Below, in pieces: positions 25,543 through 34,584 of a stretch of DNA of 64,000 bases. Position 1 is the stretch's first letter. Each line of letters opens with the position of its first letter. A program made the position numbers and the translations under genes. This stretch comes from Litoreibacter ponti (lineage in GTDB: Bacteria; Pseudomonadota; Alphaproteobacteria; Rhodobacterales; Rhodobacteraceae), in contig NZ_QBKS01000001.1 of assembly GCF_003054285.1 (NCBI RefSeq), positions 2,170,001 to 2,234,000 of the forward strand. The letters are read 5' to 3'. The notes under the pieces are model-generated. The model had not been told where the DNA came from. It was given only the letters and a program-made list of their open reading frames with translations, and did no database searches.

Positions 25543-26159
25543 CAATCACCGGCTTCCAACTGCTGCTATACTCCGGCGCCCTGTTGGTCCTGTTCCTGAC
25601 CCCGGGCCCGGTCTGGGTCGGCCTACTCGCCCGTGCGATGTCTGGTGGTTTCCACGCGGCATGGCCGCTCGCCTTGGGTGTTGTCGTGGGGGACGTCCTC
25701 TGGCCGCTGATCGCGATCCTCGGCGTCGCATGGATCGTGGATCAGGTCAGTTGGTTTATGGATGCGCTGCGCTGGGTCGCCGTCGTCATGTTCGTCGCGA
25801 TGGGTGTCCTGCTGATCAAGAATGCAGACAAACAACTGTCTGAGAACGCAAGGCTCATGCGCCCCGGCATGTTGGCCGGCTTCGTCGCAGGGCTCGCGGT
25901 GATCCTCGCCAACCCGAAAGCCGTGCTGTTCTACATGGGCATGCTTCCGGGGTTCTTCGACCTGACACGGGTCACCGCACTCGACATCTTGGCGATCTGC
26001 GTGATGAGTTTCATCGTCCCCCTCGTCGGAAATCTTTGCCTCGCGCTGTCTGTTGACCGCGTCCGTGGGCTGTTGAAATCACCGAAATCACTCGAGCGCC
26101 TGAACTTGATCTCAGGCGGCCTGTTGATCCTCGTGGGTGTCGTGATTGGCCTTGGATAA
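25539..26159 (+). CDS. LysE/RhtB-family amino-acid exporter
   Basis: A 206-residue integral membrane protein with about six hydrophobic segments. It carries the LysE/RhtB family hallmarks LVLFLTPGPVWVGLLARAMSGGFHAAWPLALGVVVGD near the N-terminus and ILANPKAVLFYMGMLPGF in the middle. These proteins export amino acids or their analogues; the substrate cannot be told from sequence. The start overlaps the recF stop (ATGA), an unusual place for an exporter, between recF and gyrB. Confidence 0.9.
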   Translation: MTITGFQLLLYSGALLVLFLTPGPVWVGLLARAMSGGFHAAWPLALGVVVGDVLWPLIAILGVAWIVDQVSWFMDALRWVAVVMFVAMGVLLIKNADKQLSENARLMRPGMLAGFVAGLAVILANPKAVLFYMGMLPGFFDLTRVTALDILAICVMSFIVPLVGNLCLALSVDRVRGLLKSPKSLERLNLISGGLLILVGVVIGLG

Positions 26160-26264
26160 CCCTGCGGAACAAGTTGCTGTTCAACCACAATATATTGCGT
26201 CAAACCCGTGACAATCTGCCTCAAAACACGTATATTTCGTGGGAGATAACAAGAAGGCATCTCT

Positions 26265-28682
26265 ATGTCCGAAAACCCGAATGCGCCTGAAGAATACGGT
26301 GCAGATTCCATCAAAGTTCTCAAAGGCTTAGAGGCAGTTCGCAAGCGTCCTGGTATGTATATCGGGGACACGGACGATGGCTCCGGCCTGCACCACATGG
26401 TGTACGAGGTTGTCGATAACGGAATTGACGAAGCACTCGCCGGTCATGCGGACGCTGTAAACGTCAAACTTCACGCCGATGGCTCGGTTTCGGTGTCCGA
26501 CAATGGTCGCGGAATTCCGGTCGCCATCCACAAGGAAGAGGGCGTCTCGGCCGCCGAAGTCATCATGACCCAGCTGCATGCGGGCGGTAAGTTCGACAGC
26601 AACTCCTACAAGGTGTCGGGTGGCCTGCACGGTGTGGGCGTCTCCGTGGTGAACGCCTTGTCTGACTGGCTCGAGTTGCGCATCTGGCGAGATGGCAAGG
26701 AGCACGTCGCGCGGTTCGAAGGTGGCTTTACGGCAAAGCATCTTGAGGTTGTCGGCGAAACTCCGGGCCGGACCGGCACCGAAGTGCGGTTCATGGCTTC
26801 GGTCGACACGTTCTCAAACCGCGACTATTCGTTCGAGACGCTGGAAAAGCGTCTGCGCGAGCTTGCCTTCCTGAATTCCGGCGTTCGCATCATCCTTGAA
26901 GATGAACGTCCTGCCGAGCCGCTTCGTTCCGAGTTGTTCTACGAAGGCGGCGTCAAGGAATTCGTCAAATACATCGACCGCTCCAAGTCGCCGATGATGG
27001 AAGAACCGATCTATGTCACCGGCGAACGGGACGAGATCGGCGTCGAAGTCGCGATGTGGTGGAACGACAGCTATCACGAGACCGTGCTGCCGTTTACCAA
27101 CAATATCCCCCAACGCGATGGGGGCACTCACATGGCTGGCTTCCGCGGTGCGCTGACCAGAACGATCAACGCCTACGCCCAGACCTCTGGGATCGCCAAG
27201 AAGGAAAAGATTAGCTTCACCGGCGATGACGCGCGCGAGGGGTTGACCTGTGTTCTGTCCGTCAAGGTTCCGGACCCGAAGTTCAGCTCGCAGACGAAGG
27301 ATAAACTCGTCTCCTCCGAAGTGCGTCCGGCCGTTGAGGGGCTGATGAATGAAAAACTCGCGGAGTGGTTTGAAGAGAACCCGAACGAGGCCCGTATAAT
27401 CGTCAGTAAGATTGTCGAAGCCGCGCAGGCGCGAGAAGCCGCTCGGAAGGCGCGCGAATTGACCCGTCGGAAGTCGGCTCTTGACGTGAACTTCCTTGCT
27501 GGCAAGTTGAAAGACTGCTCTGAAAAAGACCCGTCCAAGACAGAAGTCTTCCTCGTCGAGGGGGACTCTGCTGGTGGTTCTGCCCAGACCGGACGCGACC
27601 GTCAGACACAGGCAGTTCTGCCACTGCGTGGCAAAATTCTGAACGTCGAGCGTGCGCGCTTCGACCGCATGCTTGGGTCGCAGGAGATTGGCAACCTCGT
27701 TATGGCGCTCGGAACGGGCATCGGGCGGGACGAGTTCGACATCCGCAAGCTACGCTACCACAAGATCGTCATCATGACGGACGCCGATGTGGACGGCGCA
27801 CATATTCGCACATTGCTGCTGACGTTTTTCTACCGGCAGATGCCAGAACTGATCGAGAACGGCCATTTGTTCATTGCTCAACCGCCACTCTACAAAGTGT
27901 CCCGCGGAAAATCCGAGGTCTATATCAAGGATCAGATTGGTCTTGAGGATTATCTGATCGAACAGGGAACCGAGGGCGCGGTTCTGAAACTTGGCAGCGG
28001 CGAAGAAATCACGGGCCAGGATCTGCGTCGCGTCATTGAAGAGGCGCGCACTGTTCGTCGCATTCTTCAGGCATTTCCGACGCACTACCCGCAACATATT
28101 CTGGAGCAATCTGCCATCGCCGGCGCGTTTGACGGAAGCAAGCTGGAGAGCGATCTGCAAGGGGTAGCCAACACGGTTGCCGCTCGCCTTGACCTCATCG
28201 CCCTCGAATACGAGCGTGGCTGGCAGGGTCGCCCAACCCAAGACAAGGGTATACGCCTCTGGCGCGTGTTGCGTGGTGTCGATGAGGTGCGCGTTCTCGA
28301 CGGGAATGTCCTTCGCTCCGGTGAAGCGCGCAGACTTGGGCAACTGACGCCATCTCTGCAGGAGACATATTCTGAACCCACGCAACTTGTGCGAAAGGAT
28401 CGGTTCCAGCCAGTCTACGGCCCCATTGATCTGCTCCAATCCATCCTCGAAGAGGGTGAAAAAGGCTTGTCGCTTCAACGCTACAAAGGTCTTGGAGAGA
28501 TGAATCCCGATCAGCTTTGGGAGACGACCCTCGATCCAGACGCACGGACGCTGCTTCAGGTCCGCGTAGAAGATATGGCTGAGGCGGACGACATTTTCAC
28601 CAAACTGATGGGAGACGTCGTTGAGCCACGACGCGATTTTATCCAGACAAATGCGCTGAGTGTCGAAAACCTCGATTTCTGA
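26265..28682 (+). CDS. gyrB: DNA gyrase subunit B
   Basis: GyrB is the ATPase subunit of DNA gyrase, which introduces negative supercoils. The 805-residue protein has the GHKL ATP site (KRPGMYIGDTDDGSGLHHMV, EVVDNGIDEAL), the GGLHGVGVSVVNALS lid, and the TOPRIM region with EVFLVEGDSAGGSAQ and IMTDADVDGAHIRTLLLTFF, ending in the usual QTNALSVENLDF. AAGAAGG precedes the ATG. It has its own 105-base upstream gap after the LysE gene. The stop faces the convergent flgI stop 14 bases away. Confidence 0.98.
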   Translation: MSENPNAPEEYGADSIKVLKGLEAVRKRPGMYIGDTDDGSGLHHMVYEVVDNGIDEALAGHADAVNVKLHADGSVSVSDNGRGIPVAIHKEEGVSAAEVIMTQLHAGGKFDSNSYKVSGGLHGVGVSVVNALSDWLELRIWRDGKEHVARFEGGFTAKHLEVVGETPGRTGTEVRFMASVDTFSNRDYSFETLEKRLRELAFLNSGVRIILEDERPAEPLRSELFYEGGVKEFVKYIDRSKSPMMEEPIYVTGERDEIGVEVAMWWNDSYHETVLPFTNNIPQRDGGTHMAGFRGALTRTINAYAQTSGIAKKEKISFTGDDAREGLTCVLSVKVPDPKFSSQTKDKLVSSEVRPAVEGLMNEKLAEWFEENPNEARIIVSKIVEAAQAREAARKARELTRRKSALDVNFLAGKLKDCSEKDPSKTEVFLVEGDSAGGSAQTGRDRQTQAVLPLRGKILNVERARFDRMLGSQEIGNLVMALGTGIGRDEFDIRKLRYHKIVIMTDADVDGAHIRTLLLTFFYRQMPELIENGHLFIAQPPLYKVSRGKSEVYIKDQIGLEDYLIEQGTEGAVLKLGSGEEITGQDLRRVIEEARTVRRILQAFPTHYPQHILEQSAIAGAFDGSKLESDLQGVANTVAARLDLIALEYERGWQGRPTQDKGIRLWRVLRGVDEVRVLDGNVLRSGEARRLGQLTPSLQETYSEPTQLVRKDRFQPVYGPIDLLQSILEEGEKGLSLQRYKGLGEMNPDQLWETTLDPDARTLLQVRVEDMAEADDIFTKLMGDVVEPRRDFIQTNALSVENLDF

Positions 28683-28696
28683 CGTCCGGATTTCCT

Positions 28697-29803
28697 TTAC
28701 TGAACAATCAAGTCCGCATGCAATGCGCCTGCGGCCTTGATGCTTTTTAGGATATCGATCATGTCGAGCGGCGTCACACCCAGTGCGTTCAAGCCTGATA
28801 CGACGTCCCGCAAGGTGGTGCCTGGCGAGATTTCCGCGAGCCCAGTCCCCTGTTCCTCCTCAATGGCCGCAGTCGTGCGCGGCACAACAACCGTTTCGCC
28901 CTCTGCGAAGGGATTGGGCTGAACCACGGCCGGGGCCTCTTCGATCGTGAGTGTGAGATTTCCCTGCGCTACGGCCACGCGGGATATCCGGACATTTTCG
29001 TCCATGACGATTGTTCCCGATCGTTGGTCGACCACGACGCGTGCCCGGCGTTCGGGCTCAATCCGAATGTTCTCAATTCGGCTGAGCGCATGTGCGGGCG
29101 ACGCAAGACCGGTTGCATCGATATTCAACTCCACGGTCCCTGCATCCAACATCAAGGCAACACGACGCCCCAGTGCGCGATTGATCGCTTCTTCTATTCG
29201 CTCGGCCGTCGTGAAATCTGGAGTACGCAAGGCCATGCGCAAACTACTCAAATCAGACAACTGAAAATCGACTTCTCGTTCGATCCGTCCCCCCGACGGC
29301 ACGATCCCTGCGGTTGGAACGCCATGCACGACGCGTGCGGCGTCGCCTTCTGCCGACACACCGCCCGCAATGACTGTGCCCTGCGCGACGACGTAAACTT
29401 CGCCATCGGCCGAATTTAGGGGTGTCATGATCAAAGTGCCGCCAAGCAGGCTTTTCGCGTCGCCAATCGCTGAGACGGTCACATCCACCTTGCTGCCTGC
29501 GCGCCCGAATGGTGGCAGGACGGATGTAACCAAAACTGCCGCCACGTTCTTTGGACGAAATTGCTCGCCACCGACGTTGACGCCAAGCCGCTCAAGAATA
29601 TTGACCATCATCTCTTCGGTGAAAGGCGAGTTTCGAAGCCCGTCGCCCGTACCGTTCAAGCCTACGACCAGACCGTATCCGACCAGGTCATTGCCCCGGA
29701 CGCCGTCGAATTCGACAAGGTCCTTCAGACGCACTTCAGACGCGACAGCCGCGCCGATGCCTGTCAGCCAAAGAGAGATAAAGATGACTATAGCTCTTTT
29801 CAT
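28697..29803 (-). CDS. flgI: Flagellar P-ring protein FlgI
   Basis: FlgI forms the periplasmic P ring that acts as a bushing for the rod. The 368-residue protein has a Sec signal peptide (AIVIFISLWLTGIGAAVASE), the family start RLKDLVEFDGVRGNDLVGYGLVVGLNGTGD and the C-terminal GTTLRDVVSGLNALGVTPLDMIDILKSIKAAGALHADLIV. It is the last gene of the motB-flgE-flgK-flgL-flgI run and overlaps flgL as ATGA. FlgA, its assembly chaperone, is at 5511-5942. Confidence 0.97.
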   Translation of the reverse strand: MKRAIVIFISLWLTGIGAAVASEVRLKDLVEFDGVRGNDLVGYGLVVGLNGTGDGLRNSPFTEEMMVNILERLGVNVGGEQFRPKNVAAVLVTSVLPPFGRAGSKVDVTVSAIGDAKSLLGGTLIMTPLNSADGEVYVVAQGTVIAGGVSAEGDAARVVHGVPTAGIVPSGGRIEREVDFQLSDLSSLRMALRTPDFTTAERIEEAINRALGRRVALMLDAGTVELNIDATGLASPAHALSRIENIRIEPERRARVVVDQRSGTIVMDENVRISRVAVAQGNLTLTIEEAPAVVQPNPFAEGETVVVPRTTAAIEEEQGTGLAEISPGTTLRDVVSGLNALGVTPLDMIDILKSIKAAGALHADLIVQ

Positions 29804-30810
29804 CTCAGGAAATCCGTCAACCGCAGTTGGGACGTTCGAGCCGTCAGAACATACAGAGTTTCGATCTGGTATTGCACGGCCTCCAATGCGCTCGCGGTCT
29901 CGAATTGGTCGACATTTTCGATTTCCGACACGGCCAAGGAGATGCTGTTGCGTTCGACATCCGCCGCCACGCCTTCTTGCTCGAGCACGCCTTGGGACAA
30001 GCCGATGTCGCGTTGAAGCGCGGTCAGATCATCTTCCACGGCGATCAGGTTCTCACCCACTTGCGCGAGAACCGCGCGTTCATCCGACGGAGAAAGCACG
30101 CTCGCGTCTTCCGCCACGAGGGCCGTCATGGCGAGGTCGCGCAGCATCTGGCGAAACACGGTATCATCGGCCTTGATCGGAAGATCCAGTTTTCGCTGCT
30201 CCGAGATCGCGACGTTTTTCACGACCTCTGACCCACCTCCATACGCAGCGGTCTCGAACCCGGCGCCGGGTGTGAAGAACCAGTCATCAATCATGGAATT
30301 CAGATCGGAAACGTCCGTTGCGGTCGATGCGATTGGTCGCAAGGCAGCCATGATATCGTCAGCGGAGGCCAGTGGCCTTTGCGCACTGTCCGTCCCGCTA
30401 AAAAGATACCGCCCCGCGCTTTGCGTGTTGAGATAGGACACCGCTTGGTCGAGACGACTGAAGGCGGTTGCTGCGTGAGCCTCCAGCCCGTCGCGTTGCT
30501 CCAGACTGGAGGCCGCAAGAATATCGGTCCCATAGTTGCTTACGGCTACCTGAAGCGATCCCAGACTTGTCTGCGTGGCGTCGAGCCGAATACCAAAATC
30601 CGCTCGGGCCTGGCTAAACGCATCGAGTCGGCGCACGGCGGCCTTCAAGCTACCCAAGGCACTGAAGTCTCCGCCAACATGCGAGCTGATGTCTTGACGC
30701 TTCCCGGTTGTGAGCTCTTGCGTCAGCCGCGTCAGATCGGTTTTCAGCCCGGCCCCTTGCCTGCGCAGCATAAGGTTTTGCGCAAGATCTCCTACACTTG
30801 TGAAATTCAT
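29800..30810 (-). CDS. flgL: Hook-filament junction protein FlgL (HAP3)
   Basis: FlgL is the distal hook-filament junction protein. The 336-residue product has flagellin-like ends: N-terminal LAQNLMLRRQGAGLKTDLTRLTQELTTGKRQD and a C-terminal helix. It also shows LFSGTDSAQRPL near residue 140, a FlgL hallmark. Position directly after flgK and before flgI, with an ATGA overlap to flgI and two bases from flgK, fits. It could be mistaken for a flagellin, but the FSGT segment and neighbours favour FlgL. Confidence 0.9.
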   Translation of the reverse strand: MNFTSVGDLAQNLMLRRQGAGLKTDLTRLTQELTTGKRQDISSHVGGDFSALGSLKAAVRRLDAFSQARADFGIRLDATQTSLGSLQVAVSNYGTDILAASSLEQRDGLEAHAATAFSRLDQAVSYLNTQSAGRYLFSGTDSAQRPLASADDIMAALRPIASTATDVSDLNSMIDDWFFTPGAGFETAAYGGGSEVVKNVAISEQRKLDLPIKADDTVFRQMLRDLAMTALVAEDASVLSPSDERAVLAQVGENLIAVEDDLTALQRDIGLSQGVLEQEGVAADVERNSISLAVSEIENVDQFETASALEAVQYQIETLYVLTARTSQLRLTDFLR

Positions 30811-30812
30811 GT

Positions 30813-32261
30813 CTAGATCCTCAGCAATGATTGGAGCATGTCGTCGATGGTCTGGATGACCTTTGCATTGGCCGCATAATTCTGTTCGATCAGAAGGAGC
30901 TTTTGCATCTCTTGGTCTGTATCGACGCCAAATCCTTGCAGCGCTTCAGAGAACGCTTGGACTTTGCTGGCTTCGAACCCTTGTCTTTGTTCCGCCAAAA
31001 AGCGGGCCTGTCCGGTCTTGGACGCCAGATCAGAAGCAAGGGCCGAGGCTGAACCGGCGTCACTGAATGCACCTCCGACGGGTTGTCTGCTGGCGGCCAT
31101 CGCGTCCACAAGCGCGCTCAATCTGGTATTGTCATCGCTAGCGCCGGAGGCACCGGCTTCTACACCGTCGCGGATCCGCCATAATGCACCGCCTTGCGAC
31201 GGGTCGACGGCCGCATTCACCTGTAATCTTGACGCAAGACCCTCCACGTAGGGGCTGCCTGCCAGAGATTGGCTGTTTGTGAAAAGTCCGGGCACGCCAG
31301 CCGACAAAGACGGATCAGCGACCGCCGCGCGGTCAATCAGATCTGCCGCGAGCGCGTCTAGATCATCTTGGACCCGTGGAAGCTCCGTATCGCGGATTTC
31401 GAATTTCGCGGCCAATGATCCGCCCGAAATGGCATCTAGCGCCGTGCCGCTTTGGCTTGCCGCGCCGGTCAATGTCAGCCCCGACAATGCGCCCGAGGCA
31501 AGTGTCATGTCAGGTGTGATAACGGGCGTGACCGAGAACGTGAATTGTGCGGCATCCGCGTCCACGAGCGTCGTGCCATTGGGTGTGACCAGCGCGACCT
31601 GGCCGTCGTCGCGCGCCACTTCGGAAATCGGGATAATACGTGCGATCTGATCGATCACGATCTGACGTTGATCCATCAGCCCAGACGCGTCCCCGGTGGT
31701 GAAAATCTGACGTCGGATTTCGTCATTGAGCCGATCCACGTCTGACAGGGCCTCGTTCAGCGACGCGACCATGTTCCCGATGGATTTGTCGGCACTTTCG
31801 CGCTGCCGTGACACCTCATCCGAGGCAGAGTTGAACTTCGCGGCGAGGGCTTTCGAGCTTTCAAGAACCGACGCGAGGCGCGGCTCGCTTGATGGGTTCG
31901 CGGCGGCAGTGATCAGGCTTTGATTGAAACGATCAATATGCGCAGACAAAGAGGCCTCATCTTCCGGCGTCCCGATCACCCGCTCCATGACCTGATGCAC
32001 GGACGCCATGGATTGGCTGTAGCTCGCGCCTGCATCCGCGAGACGGCGGTCCGACAAGGCGGCCTGATTGACCATGCGCTCGATTCCCAAAACACGCACG
32101 CCCGAGCCTCGCGTGCCAGTCTGGGAAGAACCGAGCTGAATTTCTCGGCGACCGTAGCCTTCGGTCATGGCGTTGGCCACGTTGGACGAAACAAGCTCGG
32201 CAGAGCGCGATACCGCGCCCAAGCCGGAAACCGCATTCGACAATGCTGATGAAATACTCAC
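30813..32261 (-). CDS. flgK: Hook-associated protein FlgK (HAP1, GTG start)
   Basis: FlgK is the proximal hook-filament junction protein. The 482-residue protein begins with a GTG codon and has the N-terminal rod/hook-type segment SSALSNAVSGLGAVSRSAELVSSNVANAMTEGYGRREIQL, the RDTELPRVQDDLDALAADLIDRA stretch in the centre, and the C-terminal MQKLLLIEQNYAANAKVIQTIDDMLQSLL. All are FlgK traits. It follows flgE by 19 bases. The FlgN-like gene at 13738 may supply its export chaperone. Confidence 0.95.
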   Translation of the reverse strand: MSISSALSNAVSGLGAVSRSAELVSSNVANAMTEGYGRREIQLGSSQTGTRGSGVRVLGIERMVNQAALSDRRLADAGASYSQSMASVHQVMERVIGTPEDEASLSAHIDRFNQSLITAAANPSSEPRLASVLESSKALAAKFNSASDEVSRQRESADKSIGNMVASLNEALSDVDRLNDEIRRQIFTTGDASGLMDQRQIVIDQIARIIPISEVARDDGQVALVTPNGTTLVDADAAQFTFSVTPVITPDMTLASGALSGLTLTGAASQSGTALDAISGGSLAAKFEIRDTELPRVQDDLDALAADLIDRAAVADPSLSAGVPGLFTNSQSLAGSPYVEGLASRLQVNAAVDPSQGGALWRIRDGVEAGASGASDDNTRLSALVDAMAASRQPVGGAFSDAGSASALASDLASKTGQARFLAEQRQGFEASKVQAFSEALQGFGVDTDQEMQKLLLIEQNYAANAKVIQTIDDMLQSLLRI

Positions 32262-32280
32262 TCTTTAAGCCCCCGACGCC

Positions 32281-33591
32281 CTAGCGTTTGATATTCGTGG
32301 TTTCTTGCAGCATTTCGTCCACGGTCTGGATGACCTTCGCGTTGGAAGAATATGCACGCTGGGTCTGGATCAATTGGGTCAATTCCCCCGCTACGTCGGT
32401 CGTGGACTCCTCCAGGGCATAGCCAACAATGTCTCCCGTGGGCCCGTCACTGGCATCCCAAAGAAAGAACGAGCCGCTGTCATTGGACGGCGAATATGTC
32501 TGGTTATCCAAAGCGGTCAGACCATTCGGGTTCGGCAGGTCGACAAGCGGAATTTGATAGATCGTCCGCGTGATACCGATATCGAAAGTCGCTTGAACGA
32601 ACCCGTTGGAGTCGACATCGACCGACGTCATGTTGCCCACAGGCGAGCCGTCCTTGGTGATCTGTGTGGGGGCGAAACTATCCGACAACTGCGTGATACC
32701 GGTCCCTGATCCAAGTTCGCCGATTGTTACGTCAAGCGGGCCGCCATCGAGCTGAACCTGAAAACTTCCGGTCGACCCATCATACAATCCGCCCGATATC
32801 TCGTCGACTTGCGCAAGCGTCCCGCCAGAGCCGCGTGTCTCGTCGAAGGTCAGACGATATTCACCAACAACGGCGTTGGCGCTGGCCGAGTCTCGCAAGG
32901 TCATGGTCCAGATGTTCGTCGCGCCGTCAGTCGAATTGGCTGGAAGGGTCGGTTCATAGGTCACGAGCAGGTTTTGCGATGTGCCAAGATTGTCGAAATA
33001 TTCGACGGAAAGCTCCAGTGGATTACCGCTGGCCCCAAATTCCGTCTCCGTCGCCGGCAGGTTCACACCGAGGTTCATCCGCGTGGTGGGCTCGCCCGCG
33101 AACTGGTTCACATTGATTTGGATCGGCTCAAGCCCGTCAGAGGTATCGCGCGGGAACGTCGGAACCGTACCGTCGGAATCTGCGGGCCATCCCAGCAGCA
33201 TCATACCGGTCTGCGTGCGAAGGTAGCCTTGGGAATCCGTTCTGAATGACCCTGTCGTCGCGAGGCGGAACGGGATATCTGCAGTCTCCAAATTGACGGC
33301 GGATTCCGTCGTGACAGGCAGGAAGCCACGGCCACGCACGGCCAGATCGGTCGAGTTGGAGGTCGACAGAAGCGAGCCCGCCTGGTCGATCAAGCGCTGT
33401 GACGTCACCCGCACCCCGCCTGCGGAATATGTGCCGCGGCCGTTGGAGATCACCATCGAATGGAAACTCGTCTCCGCTCGTTTGTACCCGTTGGTGTTGG
33501 AGTTCGCGATGTTGTCGGAGATCGTGGACAACCGGCTGGCATTGGCGGCAAGACCCGCAACGCCCGCGTTAAGAGAGGAGGAAATTGTCAT
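32281..33591 (-). CDS. flgE: Flagellar hook protein FlgE
   Basis: FlgE is the hook subunit. The 436-residue protein starts MTISSSLNAGVAGLAANASRLSTISDNIANSNTNGYKRAETSF, with the hook/rod signature DNIANSNTNGYK, and ends GELTQLIQTQRAYSSNAKVIQTVDEMLQETTNIKR. The central part is the FlgE D1/D2 region with beta-rich sequence (YFDNLGTSQNLLVTYEP). The ATG at 33591 was chosen over a frame start at 33615 by family fit. A CtrA-like half-site pair lies 52 bases upstream. Together with flgK, flgL and flgI it forms a - strand operon. Confidence 0.96.
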   Translation of the reverse strand: MTISSSLNAGVAGLAANASRLSTISDNIANSNTNGYKRAETSFHSMVISNGRGTYSAGGVRVTSQRLIDQAGSLLSTSNSTDLAVRGRGFLPVTTESAVNLETADIPFRLATTGSFRTDSQGYLRTQTGMMLLGWPADSDGTVPTFPRDTSDGLEPIQINVNQFAGEPTTRMNLGVNLPATETEFGASGNPLELSVEYFDNLGTSQNLLVTYEPTLPANSTDGATNIWTMTLRDSASANAVVGEYRLTFDETRGSGGTLAQVDEISGGLYDGSTGSFQVQLDGGPLDVTIGELGSGTGITQLSDSFAPTQITKDGSPVGNMTSVDVDSNGFVQATFDIGITRTIYQIPLVDLPNPNGLTALDNQTYSPSNDSGSFFLWDASDGPTGDIVGYALEESTTDVAGELTQLIQTQRAYSSNAKVIQTVDEMLQETTNIKR

Positions 33592-33642
33592 GCTGCGCCC
33601 TTCTGATGCTTTCAACTTGAGGCCGACTATGACGGGTCGGGC

Positions 33643-33657
33643 TTAACAGGCCGCTAA
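33643..33657 (-). promoter_or_regulatory. Candidate CtrA-binding site ahead of flgE
   Basis: The - strand reads TTAG-N7-TTAA, the same form as the site before flagellin. It lies in the 89-base gap between motB and flgE, 52 bases upstream of the flgE start, a plausible distance for promoter activation. It suggests that flgE-flgK-flgL-flgI has its own promoter within the motB-flgI run. Assignment is inferred from the CtrA consensus. Confidence 0.45.
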
Positions 33658-33680
33658 CAGATAAAATTACGCGTATTTCG

Positions 33681-34496
33681 CTATATTTCCCGCAGTAGCG
33701 TCACTTCCAGGCGGTTATTGCGCGCCGCCATTGGATTTTGAACCAGCGGTTTGCTCTGCCCAAATCCGATCATTCGTTCGAACCGGTTCGGGTCCGCACC
33801 GTCAGATAGCATCAGTTCCCGCATTAGCTGCGACCGATCTGTAGTGATGTCCCAAGCGGGATTGTCGATCAGAACAGATGGGTATGCGCGAGAGTGGCTG
33901 GCCACGGCTATGCGGTTCTCCACGGCACGAAAGACCTCGACCAAAACTTCAGAGATTTCCTGCAGGATCGCAGTGGGTCGACCTGTTTGTGGATCGAACA
34001 ACGGCGCGCCTTCTATGTCGAAGATCTCTACCACAAGGCCCTGATCGGTCACTTGCGTGGTGATGTGTTCCATCGCCATCTCGCGGATCAGGCTGTCGCC
34101 GCCCTTGCCGAGAATTCCCGTCGCCAAGGCTTCCAATTCCGCCTGCTCTATCGCGGCAAGCGCGCCGTCTGCACTGGCTTGTGACAGGTCGAGTTCGATC
34201 AATCCGCCATCGCCCTTTTGCGGCAATTGACTTTCTGCCGTCAGGCTTTGTCCCCCAAACGCGCCGTCCCCACCGCCCGACACCCGCGCGATCGCAATGG
34301 TCGGCGCAAAATAGTCGGCAAGCCCCTTGCGCTGCTGCTCCGTCGTGGCGTTCAGCAGCCACATCAGCATGAAGAACGCCATCATGGCGGTCACGAAGTC
34401 AGCGTAGGCCACTTTCCACGCGCCACCATGGTGCCCGTCGCCGCCGGACACCTTCTTGCGCTTGATAATTATGGGGCGGACGTCGTCGGAACTCAT
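33681..34496 (-). CDS. motB: Flagellar stator protein MotB
   Basis: MotB anchors the proton-driven stator to peptidoglycan. The 271-residue protein has the single membrane helix WKVAYADFVTAMMAFFMLMWLL with the essential proton-carrying aspartate at residue 33 (YADF), a plug/linker region, and a C-terminal OmpA-like peptidoglycan-binding domain (LMRELMLSDGADPNRFERMIGFGQSKPLV, RNNRLEVTLL). The ATG at 34496 was chosen over 34535 by homology. MotA is not adjacent and not in the window, so the stator partner is encoded elsewhere. A CtrA-like site is 43 bases upstream. Confidence 0.93.
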   Translation of the reverse strand: MSSDDVRPIIIKRKKVSGGDGHHGGAWKVAYADFVTAMMAFFMLMWLLNATTEQQRKGLADYFAPTIAIARVSGGGDGAFGGQSLTAESQLPQKGDGGLIELDLSQASADGALAAIEQAELEALATGILGKGGDSLIREMAMEHITTQVTDQGLVVEIFDIEGAPLFDPQTGRPTAILQEISEVLVEVFRAVENRIAVASHSRAYPSVLIDNPAWDITTDRSQLMRELMLSDGADPNRFERMIGFGQSKPLVQNPMAARNNRLEVTLLREI

Positions 34497-34538
34497 GCTT
34501 AGGCCTCGTGGATCACTGGTCGGTATATCCCCCACGAC

Positions 34539-34553
34539 GTAAACAGAGCTTAA
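34539..34553 (-). promoter_or_regulatory. Candidate CtrA-binding site ahead of motB
   Basis: The - strand reads TTAA-N7-TTAC, one mismatch from TTAA-N7-TTAA. It is 43 bases upstream of the motB start in a gap that also bounds the end of the Lrp-type gene. This is the third such element placed ahead of a flagellar gene in the window. Function is inferred. Confidence 0.4.
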
Positions 34554-34584
34554 CAGATAAACTTGTAGCGATTTTTTTCGCCAG

